IMG/VR virus record: IMGVR_UViG_3300030491_000004
Coordinates: 1 to 64,000 of that record
Length of the DNA: 64,000 nucleotides
DNA from: a virus
Strand: one strand, 5' to 3'
Both the position numbers and the translations under genes were made by a program. Shown here one piece after another: positions 48,641 through 57,871 of this stretch. The stretch's first letter is position 1. Every line of letters starts with the position of its first letter. The notes beneath the pieces are model-generated. The model saw only the letters and a program-made list of their open reading frames with translations. It ran no database searches and was not told the origin of the DNA.

Positions 48641-48701
48641 TAAAATAAAAACTTAACATGAAAAAAAGAATCATAAAGAGAGATGTATTTGCGATGTCGG
48701 T

Positions 48702-49037
48702 TTATTTTTTTGCTTTTTCTGCTGTGGCATCATATATTTTTTCGATTGTGTCCCACATATCATCTGCGAGATTTTCTTCTGATTTCTTTTCACTGCAAGA
48801 CTTCATGTAATTAAGCTCATCTTCTGTAAATTCCACAATTAATGGAACTTCTGAATCTTTACTGGGATCCCATTGTATTTGTCCACCCTCTAGCTGCTTT
48901 ACATTATACTCTTTAATGTCTTCTTTGGAAAGAACGATCTTTGCCAAAATTGACTTTTTCAAATTGTACTCTGAATATTTACCGTTTTGAGGGAAAATAT
49001 TAGGTATCAACACCCTTTCTCTAATATGTAACTCCAT
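48702..49037 (-). CDS. Small phage protein, unknown
   Basis: This 111-aa product has ELHIRERVLIPNIFPQNGKYSEYNLKKSILAKIVLSKEDI, a pattern of small proteins in Bacteroides phages (Rx-x-LPxxG, later a W-D/E segment and a helical C-terminus). No function is established. It lies between the packaging genes and a membrane protein. Confidence 0.55.
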   Translation of the reverse strand: MELHIRERVLIPNIFPQNGKYSEYNLKKSILAKIVLSKEDIKEYNVKQLEGGQIQWDPSKDSEVPLIVEFTEDELNYMKSCSEKKSEENLADDMWDTIEKIYDATAEKAKK

Positions 49038-49055
49038 GACCTGATTATTTGTTTA

Positions 49056-49094
49056 TTTAAAAAGAATAGCCCCAACCATTTATCGTGGTTGGGG
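49056..49094 (-). terminator. Terminator on the minus strand
   Basis: A perfect 9-bp stem CCCCAACCA/TGGTTGGGG, with a T-rich run on the - strand side, follows the 49100 gene. Confidence 0.75.
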
Positions 49095-49099
49095 TAATC

Positions 49100-49714
49100 C
49101 TAATTTATTTTTATGTATTCAGCATAATTTAACTTTACATATGGGTTATTTGTAGTTATCGTTTGCTTGATACTTTTTATACCCCATTGCCAGAAAAGGA
49201 ACTTATGCTTTGGAATTATACTTGTAATCTGATTCAATGTTACTGAAAGATTAAACGTATTGAATACAGAGTCGTTCTTTATTGTGGTCTTTACATCAAT
49301 ATTCTTATTACTTTCTTCAGCGGTTCCAACTGTTTTTGTGGTATCATTAATATCTTTCTTGTAAGTTATTTTAGCTTTTGTGTTCGCCTCGACTACAAGC
49401 TTTTGAGTAGATGTAGACTGGACATCTTTAAGCTTAATCCCAAGATTATCAATTACTTCGGTTAAAGAGTCACGATATTTTTTGAACTCTGATTTTTCAA
49501 GAGTAAGTGCTTGTATCTGTACAGTTTGACCGGCAGAATCTGATTTCAATGTTTTCATTCCGGACATTAAACTATAAGTGTTGTTCTTATAACTTCCTAG
49601 CCTTGAATTAGCTTCAGATAATCGGCTACTTAAATAAAATATTAGTAGGATTACTGATAATATAATCAGTATAGCCGCTCCTATTTTATACATTTTAGTT
49701 GTAATCATAATCAT
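49100..49714 (-). CDS. Membrane-anchored coiled-coil protein, spanin-like
   Basis: The start at 49714 overlaps the stop of the 49711 gene (ATGA); a longer frame to 49747 is possible. One TM helix (about residues 10-30, AAILIILSVILLIFYL) precedes coiled coil (RLSEANSRLGSY...TLEKSEFKKYRDSLTEVIDNL) and a beta-rich C-terminal part. This layout is typical of inner-membrane spanins and of DUF6549-type Bacteroides phage proteins. It lies close to TerS/TerL, which is unusual for lysis genes but seen in this phage group. Confidence 0.6.
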   Translation of the reverse strand: MIMITTKMYKIGAAILIILSVILLIFYLSSRLSEANSRLGSYKNNTYSLMSGMKTLKSDSAGQTVQIQALTLEKSEFKKYRDSLTEVIDNLGIKLKDVQSTSTQKLVVEANTKAKITYKKDINDTTKTVGTAEESNKNIDVKTTIKNDSVFNTFNLSVTLNQITSIIPKHKFLFWQWGIKSIKQTITTNNPYVKLNYAEYIKIN

Positions 49715-49917
49715 ACTTTTATTACTGCGTCTTCTGGAATAAACCACTCATCATCGTCGAAATAAGGCTCATCAAATTTTACTATATACCCTTTATTTTT
49801 TCTAGCAGAATCTGTAAGATCTTCCAAAATTGTCCCCTTCCTCCCAGAAAGCTTAAACAAGCCGCAACCACCAAGTTCTTTGGAGTTTGTTACTTTAATC
49901 CTATCCCCTACTTTCAT
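49711..49917 (-). CDS. Small KOW/SH3-like protein
   Basis: This 68-aa product has GDRIKVTNSKELGGCGLFKLSGRKGTILED and a second strand set (YIVKFDEPYFDDDEWFIPEDA). Similar to the 29884 product in fold pattern. Role unknown; it overlaps the spanin-like gene. Confidence 0.55.
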   Translation of the reverse strand: MKVGDRIKVTNSKELGGCGLFKLSGRKGTILEDLTDSARKNKGYIVKFDEPYFDDDEWFIPEDAVIKV

Positions 49918-49922
49918 AATGT

Positions 49923-50222
49923 TTATTTTAAATTTTTTTGTTGTATCGCTTCTATAAAGTTCTCACGAATCTCATGCAGATCTTCCGACATTGAGGAGAT
50001 CTGTTTCATTGTAACCTCAAATACACTTTTGTCAAGCTTTATAGCGTCAAGCTTTTGGTATTGCCTGTCAAGCCTACTATCCAATATTTTGTATTTCACT
50101 TCCAAGTCTTGAACCTGGTATCTATTCAGCGTATATTGTCCATATAAACTGAAAACAAAGAATAGTACATACAGAACTCCTTTGAAGTTTTCTGTGACGA
50201 ATTTTGCGGTTTTATCAGCCAT
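49923..50222 (-). CDS. Membrane protein with coiled coil, holin-like
   Basis: This 99-aa product has one TM helix (about residues 14-28, GVLYVLFFVFSLYG) followed by a coiled-coil-type helix (QVQDLEVKYKILDSRLDRQYQKLDAI). Together with the spanin-like protein it may form a second lysis-related pair. Ends 5 bp after the TerS stop. Confidence 0.55.
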   Translation of the reverse strand: MADKTAKFVTENFKGVLYVLFFVFSLYGQYTLNRYQVQDLEVKYKILDSRLDRQYQKLDAIKLDKSVFEVTMKQISSMSEDLHEIRENFIEAIQQKNLK

Positions 50223-50226
50223 TTTA

Positions 50227-50733
50227 TTATAGATTTTTATCTTCTTTTTCTTCTCTGGGAACTATCACATTGAAGGTTATTCCACCTCCAGATTTTCCAG
50301 CCTCGCCGCCGGTACCTATATTTAGGTTTGTGTCTCTGGCAACTTTAAGAGGATACATTTCTTGTACAGCCTTTATAGCGTTTACGGCTACGGCCCTAAG
50401 TGGTGCTGGAGATTGTTTACCAAATTTACGATCTATAATCTCCATTGTAGAAGTTTCATCGGCTATTGATAGTAATGATTCCGTTAATCTAGTTCTAAGA
50501 GCTTCAAGATCTACAGCATTTCTAGCCTTCAATGTAGTTATATAATCCTTAATTTCTTGTCTCTCCATCAACTCAACCACGTCCATAGAGCAATCTTTCT
50601 CTGTTACAAAGAACAGTTCAGCGTAACATTTCTTTGCGTTTCCTGCATATGGAGAACATCCACATACAAAAATCTCACAAAATTGAGCTTCTTTTTCAGT
50701 TAATCCTTGCGGTATTTTTCTTAATCTTTTCAT
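50227..50733 (-). CDS. terS: Terminase small subunit
   Basis: This 168-aa product has an N-terminal HTH of the TerS type (GLTEKEAQFCEIFVCGCSPYAGNAKKCY), a helical middle for oligomerisation and a beta C-terminal region (GGGITFNVIVPREEKE). TerS recognises the packaging site and loads TerL. The gap to TerL contains other genes, which is less common. It starts right after the terminator at 50749. Confidence 0.75.
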   Translation of the reverse strand: MKRLRKIPQGLTEKEAQFCEIFVCGCSPYAGNAKKCYAELFFVTEKDCSMDVVELMERQEIKDYITTLKARNAVDLEALRTRLTESLLSIADETSTMEIIDRKFGKQSPAPLRAVAVNAIKAVQEMYPLKVARDTNLNIGTGGEAGKSGGGITFNVIVPREEKEDKNL

Positions 50734-50744
50734 ACTATTGCAAT

Positions 50745-50772
50745 TAAAAACCCAGTAAATAATACTGGGTTA
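50745..50772 (-). terminator. Terminator on the minus strand
   Basis: The 9-bp stem AACCCAGTA/TACTGGGTT with a 6-nt loop and TTTT on the - strand separates the 50798 gene from TerS. Confidence 0.75.
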
Positions 50773-50797
50773 TTTTAAAAAGAATAGTATGTTTATT

Positions 50798-51175
50798 TTA
50801 TTTTTGAATAACTTGCTTATTCTTTTTAACAAGACAGTCCATAACTTCTTTTCTAAAAATATCTGTAACGCCCATCAACATGTTTTCTACATCCTGAACG
50901 CTATTCAATAAATCTAAGTTAAACTTGATATTCAAATCATATCCGGTTATTTCCATTATGTTCTGAGAACCATCCTGGGTTTGCACAACAGCCCCTTTTA
51001 AATCAGATATAGCTTTAAATACTACCTCTTTTTCGTTTACATCTCCAACAGGTACTTTCTCTTTTTTTGGTGTAGGCTGATCTACATGTACGGGCGGGGT
51101 AAATATTGGTTCAAAAACAGGTTTAGTCTTCGCTCTGGGTGAAGCCTTTTCATAAAACTCACAATCCTTATCCAT
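50798..51175 (-). CDS. Unknown protein at the end of the replication operon
   Basis: This 125-aa product is Lys/Pro-rich at first (CEFYEKASPRAKTKPVFEPIFTPPVHV), then beta-rich (VVQTQDGSQNIMEITGYDLNI) and helical. It is the last gene of the replication transcription unit, 3 bp after the exonuclease. Function not recognised. Confidence 0.5.
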   Translation of the reverse strand: MDKDCEFYEKASPRAKTKPVFEPIFTPPVHVDQPTPKKEKVPVGDVNEKEVVFKAISDLKGAVVQTQDGSQNIMEITGYDLNIKFNLDLLNSVQDVENMLMGVTDIFRKEVMDCLVKKNKQVIQK

Positions 51176-51178
51176 AAT

Positions 51179-51946
51179 TCAAATTTTAAAATGGTCTCTA
51201 CTTTTTTCTTTTTTTTGTTCTGCTATGCCGCTATCTTCATTTCCACCAGAACTTCTCATTCTTATAGCACATTCTCTAGCTATACCAGTAGTAGCTTCTA
51301 CGTCCGCGTCTGCATCATGCGCATCATCATTTTCAATACCCATTCTATTTGCAAGTAATTCCAGGCTCCAACTATTTATGTCAGATTTATTTCCTAAAGC
51401 TAATTGTCCAAGAACTATGGTATCAATATATAATGGCTGGAAGTTTCCATAAAAGTCTTTTTCTCCTCTTACCAGTGAAGAGAATTTCTTTTCATTGTTG
51501 GTATAAGCCATTACTTGCTGCATAAATCCAATATCAAAGATTATATTTTGGCCTATAAAGAATGGACGTTCAGCTTTCTTTTTTACTAGAGCTGCATTAG
51601 TAGATATGAAGTCGAGTATCTTTTCAGCCACTTCTTCAATATCTGTACCTTTTTCTTCAAGCATAGCCATCGTTATTCCGGTAGCTTTTTCTGCACCTTC
51701 GTTATATTCCAATAGTGGAGCATCCTCTTCTTCATACTTGCTTTTCAATACTTTCTTTTTAGGGACTCCCTTATCCTGTTTCTTGTATGGATAAAAGTAA
51801 AGCACCAGTCTATCAATCACTTCAAAAGTATCAATACGTATAGCATGTATAGCTATCTGAGTACATGCGCATTTTTGGCAATCTAAACCTCCAGTTTCAA
51901 AATCCATAGTAAAAACTACTATGGGAACTTTTTCATCTTTTATCAT
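51179..51946 (-). CDS. DnaQ-like 3'-5' exonuclease
   Basis: This 255-aa product has ExoI (FTMDFETGG, near residue 15), ExoII (IGQNIIFDIGF, near 140) and ExoIII (NDDAHDADADVEATTG, near 205), a DEDDh pattern. Such enzymes proofread polymerase errors. The phage polymerase here has a degenerate PHP domain, so this separate protein probably acts as its proofreader in trans. The insert between ExoI and ExoII is long and Glu/Lys-rich. Confidence 0.8.
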   Translation of the reverse strand: MIKDEKVPIVVFTMDFETGGLDCQKCACTQIAIHAIRIDTFEVIDRLVLYFYPYKKQDKGVPKKKVLKSKYEEEDAPLLEYNEGAEKATGITMAMLEEKGTDIEEVAEKILDFISTNAALVKKKAERPFFIGQNIIFDIGFMQQVMAYTNNEKKFSSLVRGEKDFYGNFQPLYIDTIVLGQLALGNKSDINSWSLELLANRMGIENDDAHDADADVEATTGIARECAIRMRSSGGNEDSGIAEQKKEKSRDHFKI

Positions 51947-51947
51947 A

Positions 51948-52658
51948 TTAATAAACAGTTAAGTTAGATATTTTTGTAAATAAATCTTCTTTGGGTTTAT
52001 TGTTATTTATCACATAATCGTAGAACCATTTTGGGTATCTGGTTCTGTCCTTATCTCTATCGGTTCTTTCATTATCATTAATTTTAATTTCTCTTTCAAT
52101 TAATATTGCACGTAAATCAATTAACTGAAATATAGGTTTGTGCATTAATTGAGAAAGACCGTCTTCGTTAATTACATACACATTCTCTTTTCCTACCCAC
52201 AATTGACCTATAGTAGTCCAATATTCATATTCTCCATATACTGTATAAGCTAGCATAAGGTCATATTCAGGAATTTTATCTTTAGTAACGAAATAATGAT
52301 CAATGCCTTCAACTTCTCCATTTCTTATAGGTCTAGTTGTGTAAGAGGTTATTAAATGAGAACTATTGTGCGAATTAACATAATAGTTTGCAGCTAACGT
52401 CTTTCCTACACCGGAATCACCAATTATACATACTAATTTAATTTTAGGTCTATTCCAAGATTTTACTATAGCGTCAAATCCCACATGCGCTCTAGTCTTG
52501 CAAATACTAAAAAGGTAAGAACTCCTAGATGCCTCTTTGAAACTATTAAGCACATCTTCTCTAGCTTTTTCTTTATCGGACTTCATTTTGTCCAATATAT
52601 TCTGAGGAATAGAATTTTTAGCCTCAGCATCAAAAGTAATACATTTTCTTTTTTCCAT
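51948..52658 (-). CDS. Guanylate-kinase-like P-loop protein
   Basis: This 236-aa product has a P-loop (VCIIGDSGVGKTLAANYY, about residues 80-97) and SYTTRPIRNGEVEGIDHYFV, the nucleotide-binding signature of guanylate kinase. It might make (d)GDP from (d)GMP for DNA synthesis. The N-terminal 75 residues form an extra helical segment. It is 2 bp from polymerase half C and the exonuclease. Confidence 0.7.
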   Translation of the reverse strand: MEKRKCITFDAEAKNSIPQNILDKMKSDKEKAREDVLNSFKEASRSSYLFSICKTRAHVGFDAIVKSWNRPKIKLVCIIGDSGVGKTLAANYYVNSHNSSHLITSYTTRPIRNGEVEGIDHYFVTKDKIPEYDLMLAYTVYGEYEYWTTIGQLWVGKENVYVINEDGLSQLMHKPIFQLIDLRAILIEREIKINDNERTDRDKDRTRYPKWFYDYVINNNKPKEDLFTKISNLTVY

Positions 52659-52660
52659 GA

Positions 52661-54856
52661 TTATACTATTTCTACTAATGAATTTTTTGCAAACTGTAAA
52701 GTATTTTTTCTGGAGAATTCACTAAATCTTATGTTAAACACTCCTACCATCATCTTATTCTTTACATCGCTTATTTTACCAGATCTATTGAACATACTCC
52801 TAACTTGCATCCACTCATCATTCCATATTACAAGTTCTGCGATCGTGTTGTTTTGCTGAAGTAATATCTTACAATAATCTTTAGCTTCTCCGGACTTTTT
52901 GTCTATATATTTTTTCTCTTCAATATCAGCTATAGAAGAGAGTATGATTCCTTTTTTCCCATCATATCTATCTTCTAATGCCATCTCTAAGGTAACCCAT
53001 CCGGCTCTTGTTTTAAGTTTGTTCTTGATCTCCATTCCATCATAAATTCTTTTATAATCAATAGAACCAAGACCACTCACAGCTATTTGTTTTTGGCTCC
53101 AGAAGTAATGTTTTTGAATAGCTTCTTCTGGAAAATCCGCGTCTTTTATTTCAAATTTAAGTATATCCGAAGCTCTATTCAAAAGATCGTACCTTTCAAC
53201 AACCGATAGGACGTGTTCGATATTATCAAAACATCCGGCTAGTATTAGGTTCTTTACATGAAGAGTGTTTACTGGACATTTTTCAGACTCACCGGAGTCA
53301 TTTGGATCATCGTAATATTCTGTTTTCTTAAGTTTGTATTTGAATATCCTTTCTAAGAAATTTTCCAAAGAAGTAAATTCTCCTCTTTTTTCTCTTTCGG
53401 ATATAATAAACTCAATAGTCTTAACTCCAACCTTATCTATCCTAGAGAAAGACCAAAATATTTCATTTAGTTTATAGTCAGTATGAAAGTCTTTTTCAGC
53501 ATTATTTATATCTGGAGGAACGATCTTCGCATCACTACAAATTTCCATCTCACTAATTAATGTAGGTATATTTTCTTTATTAGCCCATTGTAAAGCTACT
53601 GTGTAAAACGCTAATGGATAATGCGCTTTAAGGTACGCACTCACATAAGCCATAGAAGAATATGCTGTGGCGTGTGATTTGTTGAATAGGTACGAACCTC
53701 CAGCTTCCATCATTTCCCATATCTTATCAGCATCTTCTTGCGGACATTTATTATTTTTGGCACCTTTCATGAATTTATCTTTCATGGCCATAATTTTGTC
53801 TACCTTCTTTTTGGAAATAAATTTTACAAGCTTAACTCCTTCACCTAAAGAAAATCCTCCAACCTCTCTAGCTATTCTTGCCAAATCTTCTTGATAACAC
53901 ATTACACCATAAGTATCTTTCAACGCTTCATGAGTACCCCACAAATATACTGGAGTATCATCACCGAGTTTGCAATCTACATATTTTTGTGCACTGCCGA
54001 AAGTAAGTGTAGCTGGGCGATAAAGTGCGTTGGCTGCTGTTAAGTCGTTTATATTTTCAGGCTTAAGGTCGATCAAGAATTTTGTTATTCCATTACCGGT
54101 AAACTGGAAGACATCGTTTGTAAAACCATCCTTTAATAATTCATATGTTTTAGGATCGTCCATATTGCCTGTAACAAGTCCTTCAAGAGACACTCCGGCA
54201 TTATAGGTTGAATTACATATCTTCATTATTGATTGGAGTTTAGACAATTCTTTTGTTGCCAGCACATCGTTCTTCAACAATCCCTGATCATCCAGTGACC
54301 CGCCATCAAATTCAGATATTAGAACACCGTCAATCTTTTTTATAGGAGTATAATCAAAACACTCCATATCTTTTCCGTTTCTATAATCAGGAGTAACCAA
54401 TAGGGCTGAGGCGTGAATAGAAGAAGATCTTGGAGAGTTCATCAACGTCCTTATGTCTTCTATCACTTGTGGAAAATCCATAATAAAACCCTTAACTCTA
54501 GGGTTTACGGCAGCCATCTTAAATAAGTCGGTCCAAGTCATTTTATCATCATCAAATATTTTGGTGATGTATTTAACCGTACTTACAGGAACTCGGTATA
54601 TTCTGGATACATCGGTGATAGCTGCTTTTATTTTCAAAGTAGTAAAGGTGCCGGCAGAAAATACCCTTTGCTTTCCATCATGATTATATCTGGTTTCAAT
54701 ATATTTCTTTACATCTTGCCGTCTATCTGATTGGAAGTCGACATCCACATCCGGCAATGATCCAGACTCACCTTGTAAATAACCACTGTCAACATACATA
54801 TCTAGTACATTGACAGGGTTATTTGATGTTTTTTGTTTAACGCTTACTACTTTCAT
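52661..54856 (-). CDS. dnaE: DNA polymerase III alpha, C-terminal half (split gene)
   Basis: This 731-aa product has the catalytic PDVDVDFQSDRR (residues 35-46), FQFTGNGITKFLIDLKP, a VMCYQEDLARIAREVGGFS thumb/palm motif, FNKSHATAYSSMAYVSAYLKAHYP, and a C-terminal OB fold. Residues 1-30 (KVVSVKQKTSNNPVNVLDMY...) do not belong to DnaE proper; they resemble the C-terminal half of a Hint/intein-like domain. The N-terminal half of the enzyme is the 56168 gene. The two products must associate, or splice, to be active. Confidence 0.85.
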   Translation of the reverse strand: MKVVSVKQKTSNNPVNVLDMYVDSGYLQGESGSLPDVDVDFQSDRRQDVKKYIETRYNHDGKQRVFSAGTFTTLKIKAAITDVSRIYRVPVSTVKYITKIFDDDKMTWTDLFKMAAVNPRVKGFIMDFPQVIEDIRTLMNSPRSSSIHASALLVTPDYRNGKDMECFDYTPIKKIDGVLISEFDGGSLDDQGLLKNDVLATKELSKLQSIMKICNSTYNAGVSLEGLVTGNMDDPKTYELLKDGFTNDVFQFTGNGITKFLIDLKPENINDLTAANALYRPATLTFGSAQKYVDCKLGDDTPVYLWGTHEALKDTYGVMCYQEDLARIAREVGGFSLGEGVKLVKFISKKKVDKIMAMKDKFMKGAKNNKCPQEDADKIWEMMEAGGSYLFNKSHATAYSSMAYVSAYLKAHYPLAFYTVALQWANKENIPTLISEMEICSDAKIVPPDINNAEKDFHTDYKLNEIFWSFSRIDKVGVKTIEFIISEREKRGEFTSLENFLERIFKYKLKKTEYYDDPNDSGESEKCPVNTLHVKNLILAGCFDNIEHVLSVVERYDLLNRASDILKFEIKDADFPEEAIQKHYFWSQKQIAVSGLGSIDYKRIYDGMEIKNKLKTRAGWVTLEMALEDRYDGKKGIILSSIADIEEKKYIDKKSGEAKDYCKILLQQNNTIAELVIWNDEWMQVRSMFNRSGKISDVKNKMMVGVFNIRFSEFSRKNTLQFAKNSLVEIV

Positions 54857-56178
54857 AACGCCAAGGTTTCTTCGATTTTACCGTATTTGTTATTAGCTTT
54901 TTTGTACTTTTCTTCAAAGTCAAGCAAAGGTTGGTCTGGAATAATCATATCTTTTTTTATAAACGAATCAGAAACAATACCTTCCAAAGATCTGCATCTA
55001 CTTAAAGCAACGTATAGTTGGCCCGGACAAAATGCGTGCGACATATGTAACGAAACTTTATTAAACGTAAGACCCTGGCTTTTATGGATGGTAATAGCCC
55101 AAGCCAATGTTACTGGAAATTGGACACAACTTCCAATCTCTTCTTTAGTTATTTCTCCGCGTACAGACGAATATTTAAAATTACTCCATTTACATCTGGA
55201 CACATTCACCAATTTGCCGTTATCTAATTTAAGTAATATTTCAGAAGGCTTTATCTCCATTATTACCCCAAGTGTTCCGTTAGAATACTGTTTTGCTGGA
55301 TCATTTACAAGTGTCATTACCTTTGCGCCTTTACGAATAGAAAGAACTAAATCGCATGGAGCAGCATTTTTAGGAAAATCTCCAGTAACATTTGCTTTAA
55401 ATACATCGGTAGGAACACCAAGCTTTTCTGAATTTATAGCTTCAACATCTCTTTTATAGGTGCATATATGAACGTATTCATTGTCAAAATCTTGACTTAT
55501 TTTACGATCACGCGCCTCATCCAATATTTCTAACTGATCTCTGGAAACATTATATTCCCTTATACTGTTTAATATGGAAATAAAATTTGGATCCGATTGT
55601 CTGAATATGTGAGTTAATTCAATTACATTAAAAAATGATTGATATTTAAACACCCAAGAGTTGAAGAAATAAGTATTCGTATAGAAAGCGTCCAGTATAG
55701 CCTTATCTTCAGATTTAACTACTGGAGGTAATTGAAATAAATCTCCAAACATTACTAGTTGCATTCCACCAAAAGCAAGACTTGATCTTCTTATTATTTG
55801 AAGTTTTTTGTCAACATAATCGAGTAGATCTGATCTTACCATACTTATCTCGTCAATTATCAAAGTGTCTAAATCTCTTAGAAGATCTATTTTTTCTTTC
55901 TTCATTCGTATCTCCTCAATTTTACCGGTAGGAGGTATCGGTCCGAATGGAATATTTAATAAACTGAACAACGTAACTCCACCAGCATTTATAGCTGATA
56001 TGCCGGTAGGTGCTGCGACTACACATTTCTTATTTGTATGCTCCATCAAATACTTCAAAAGAGTGGTCTTTCCAGTACCAGCCTTTCCAGTAATAAATAC
56101 ATGTTCCTTAGTATTACACACTATATCTAAGGCTTTGTTCATCTCTCTTGTTAATTCTAGTTCCATATTAAATTTCAT
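54853..56178 (-). CDS. Pif1/RecD-like SF1B helicase lying between the two dnaE halves
   Basis: This 441-aa product has Walker A FITGKAGTGKTTLL (about residues 30-43), the Pif1 motif VVAAPTGISAINAGGVTLFSLL, Walker B IIDEISMV, GDLFQLPPVV, and the C-terminal ITIHKSQGLTF and YVALSRCR motifs. These are 5'-3' helicases used in fork movement and recombination. Its gene overlaps dnaE-C by 4 nt and dnaE-N by 11 nt, so it occupies exactly the position where an intein would carry its homing endonuclease. Confidence 0.9.
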   Translation of the reverse strand: MKFNMELELTREMNKALDIVCNTKEHVFITGKAGTGKTTLLKYLMEHTNKKCVVAAPTGISAINAGGVTLFSLLNIPFGPIPPTGKIEEIRMKKEKIDLLRDLDTLIIDEISMVRSDLLDYVDKKLQIIRRSSLAFGGMQLVMFGDLFQLPPVVKSEDKAILDAFYTNTYFFNSWVFKYQSFFNVIELTHIFRQSDPNFISILNSIREYNVSRDQLEILDEARDRKISQDFDNEYVHICTYKRDVEAINSEKLGVPTDVFKANVTGDFPKNAAPCDLVLSIRKGAKVMTLVNDPAKQYSNGTLGVIMEIKPSEILLKLDNGKLVNVSRCKWSNFKYSSVRGEITKEEIGSCVQFPVTLAWAITIHKSQGLTFNKVSLHMSHAFCPGQLYVALSRCRSLEGIVSDSFIKKDMIIPDQPLLDFEEKYKKANNKYGKIEETLAL

Positions 56179-57871
56179 TTAAAGTAAATAGTACATCTCT
56201 GTTATCAAATAAAATATCATCATCTTCTTTTAACTCACTAGCTTCAATTTCTAGTGGTTCTTCAACTCCATCTCTATTAACTAATAAGATGGCATCATTA
56301 GCTATCTTGTATTTTTTATTATTTGACAAGGTAACTTCTGTATATTCTTTAACTTCAATATCTTCTCCAACAATAGTTGTTTTTGATGGATACAATCCAG
56401 CACGTTCCGGAAGAAGAAATCTTTCAAAAATTAAATCGTATTTTATTGGATCTATTAACGTTATACCTAAAAGATATAACACAAGACAACCACCGGCAGA
56501 TCCACGCCCTGAACCGACAAGTATATCGTTAGCGCGTGCCCAATTGACAGTATCATATTGAACAAGCATATAATCCAGATTATTAGTGGATTCAAGAACA
56601 TATATTTCATAATCTAACCTTTTTTTATATATTTCCTCTTTTCCTTTTGGAACGAGTTTTTTAAATCCATCATCTAACAACTGGAGAAACATACTGTGTT
56701 GATCTCCGTATTTTTCTATTTCTTCCGGTGTCATGTCGTATGCTGGCATGAAGTTGTGCTCAGTATCAAAACTAGCCTTAGCACCATTTAAAATAGAAAC
56801 CGTATTATCACAAGCCATTTCAAAAATACTATTAACATCATGTTTTGAATGGTCAAATAACCCATCTAGCAAATCATACTGCTCATCCAAATCTTTGAAA
56901 TATTGCCCAAGACTTTGTTCATGAGACGCACCTGAAGCGATTTTGTTAAGTATTACTTTGTTTCTTGAATCGTCTTTATCCAAATAATAACAATCTGTTA
57001 TCAATATTGGAGAAACATCAATGTCTTCATTATCAAAATAATACTTAGTCGCTTCAAGTACTTTTATGTCTATTCTTTCTGATTTGTATTCAGTTAAATC
57101 TAATTGATAAAAACAATCAATAAATTTATCATAAAACAAATCAATATTTTCTCCAAGTGACTTAAGCCAATATGAAGAATATTTGTCGAACACTATCACA
57201 TTACCCGGACCATATTTAAGCAAATCCTGAATGTCTATTGTTTTATCTTGCGAATCAACATTTATTGCTTTTTGAATCCTGAGTAAGTTTTGCAATCCGT
57301 CTTGTGATTGCACGTATATTTTTGCTCCTACTTTATTTTCTCCGTCTGTAAATATAAGAGAGTATCCAAATATAGGGGTTACTCCAGATTTTTTGCATTC
57401 TTTCTGCAATATTAAATGTGATGCCATTGTATTGTAATCACACACTCCTATTCCAGATTCTCCTAAATACTTAGCCTTTTTAATCCAATCGCCTATAGAA
57501 AAACTACCATTCAACAGTTCAAATTGTGAATGTATTCCCAGATTTACAAACTCTCTGGAATGTTTTAGTGATGGCGTTTTGCCAACGTATTTAAGTATGT
57601 TGAATTCAAACTCCTCGCGAAGATCGTAATAATAAAAGTTATCTCCAAATTTAAACGCAATATAATTTATATCTTCTTTCATTAATGAAGAAGTACTCTC
57701 CATAGAATTGAACTTAACTTCTTCATTTTCATCAATTCTAAATATAGAATGTAGTGAGTCAGTATCTTCATAAAAAACTTTTCCAAAGTCCTCTATCTCA
57801 AATACTTCATTATCTATTACGTGATATTGTATTTTATTATTGTTCAACCACGCTAAAAGTTCTTCGTTCAT
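56168..57871 (-). CDS. dnaE: DNA polymerase III alpha, N-terminal half (split gene)
   Basis: This 567-aa product has a degenerate PHP domain (HSQFELLNGS, ICDYNTMAS-like) and VGSGRGSAGGCLVLYLLGI, ending the DnaE-like part at LIFERFLLPERAGL (about residue 493). The last about 74 residues (from YPSKTTIVGEDIEV to the stop) contain TEVTLSNNKKYKIANDAILL and ASELKEDDDILFD, resembling the N-terminal half of a Hint domain but lacking a Cys/Ser at position 1 and the TxxH. The polymerase continues in the 52661 gene. Confidence 0.85.
   Translation of the reverse strand: MNEELLAWLNNNKIQYHVIDNEVFEIEDFGKVFYEDTDSLHSIFRIDENEEVKFNSMESTSSLMKEDINYIAFKFGDNFYYYDLREEFEFNILKYVGKTPSLKHSREFVNLGIHSQFELLNGSFSIGDWIKKAKYLGESGIGVCDYNTMASHLILQKECKKSGVTPIFGYSLIFTDGENKVGAKIYVQSQDGLQNLLRIQKAINVDSQDKTIDIQDLLKYGPGNVIVFDKYSSYWLKSLGENIDLFYDKFIDCFYQLDLTEYKSERIDIKVLEATKYYFDNEDIDVSPILITDCYYLDKDDSRNKVILNKIASGASHEQSLGQYFKDLDEQYDLLDGLFDHSKHDVNSIFEMACDNTVSILNGAKASFDTEHNFMPAYDMTPEEIEKYGDQHSMFLQLLDDGFKKLVPKGKEEIYKKRLDYEIYVLESTNNLDYMLVQYDTVNWARANDILVGSGRGSAGGCLVLYLLGITLIDPIKYDLIFERFLLPERAGLYPSKTTIVGEDIEVKEYTEVTLSNNKKYKIANDAILLVNRDGVEEPLEIEASELKEDDDILFDNRDVLFTLNEI

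Noticed and set aside
52661-57871. Active split intein joining the two DnaE halves
   Set aside because: No Cys/Ser at the N-terminal junction, no TxxH and no His-Asn before the C-half, so splicing is unlikely; reported as a Hint-like relic instead.
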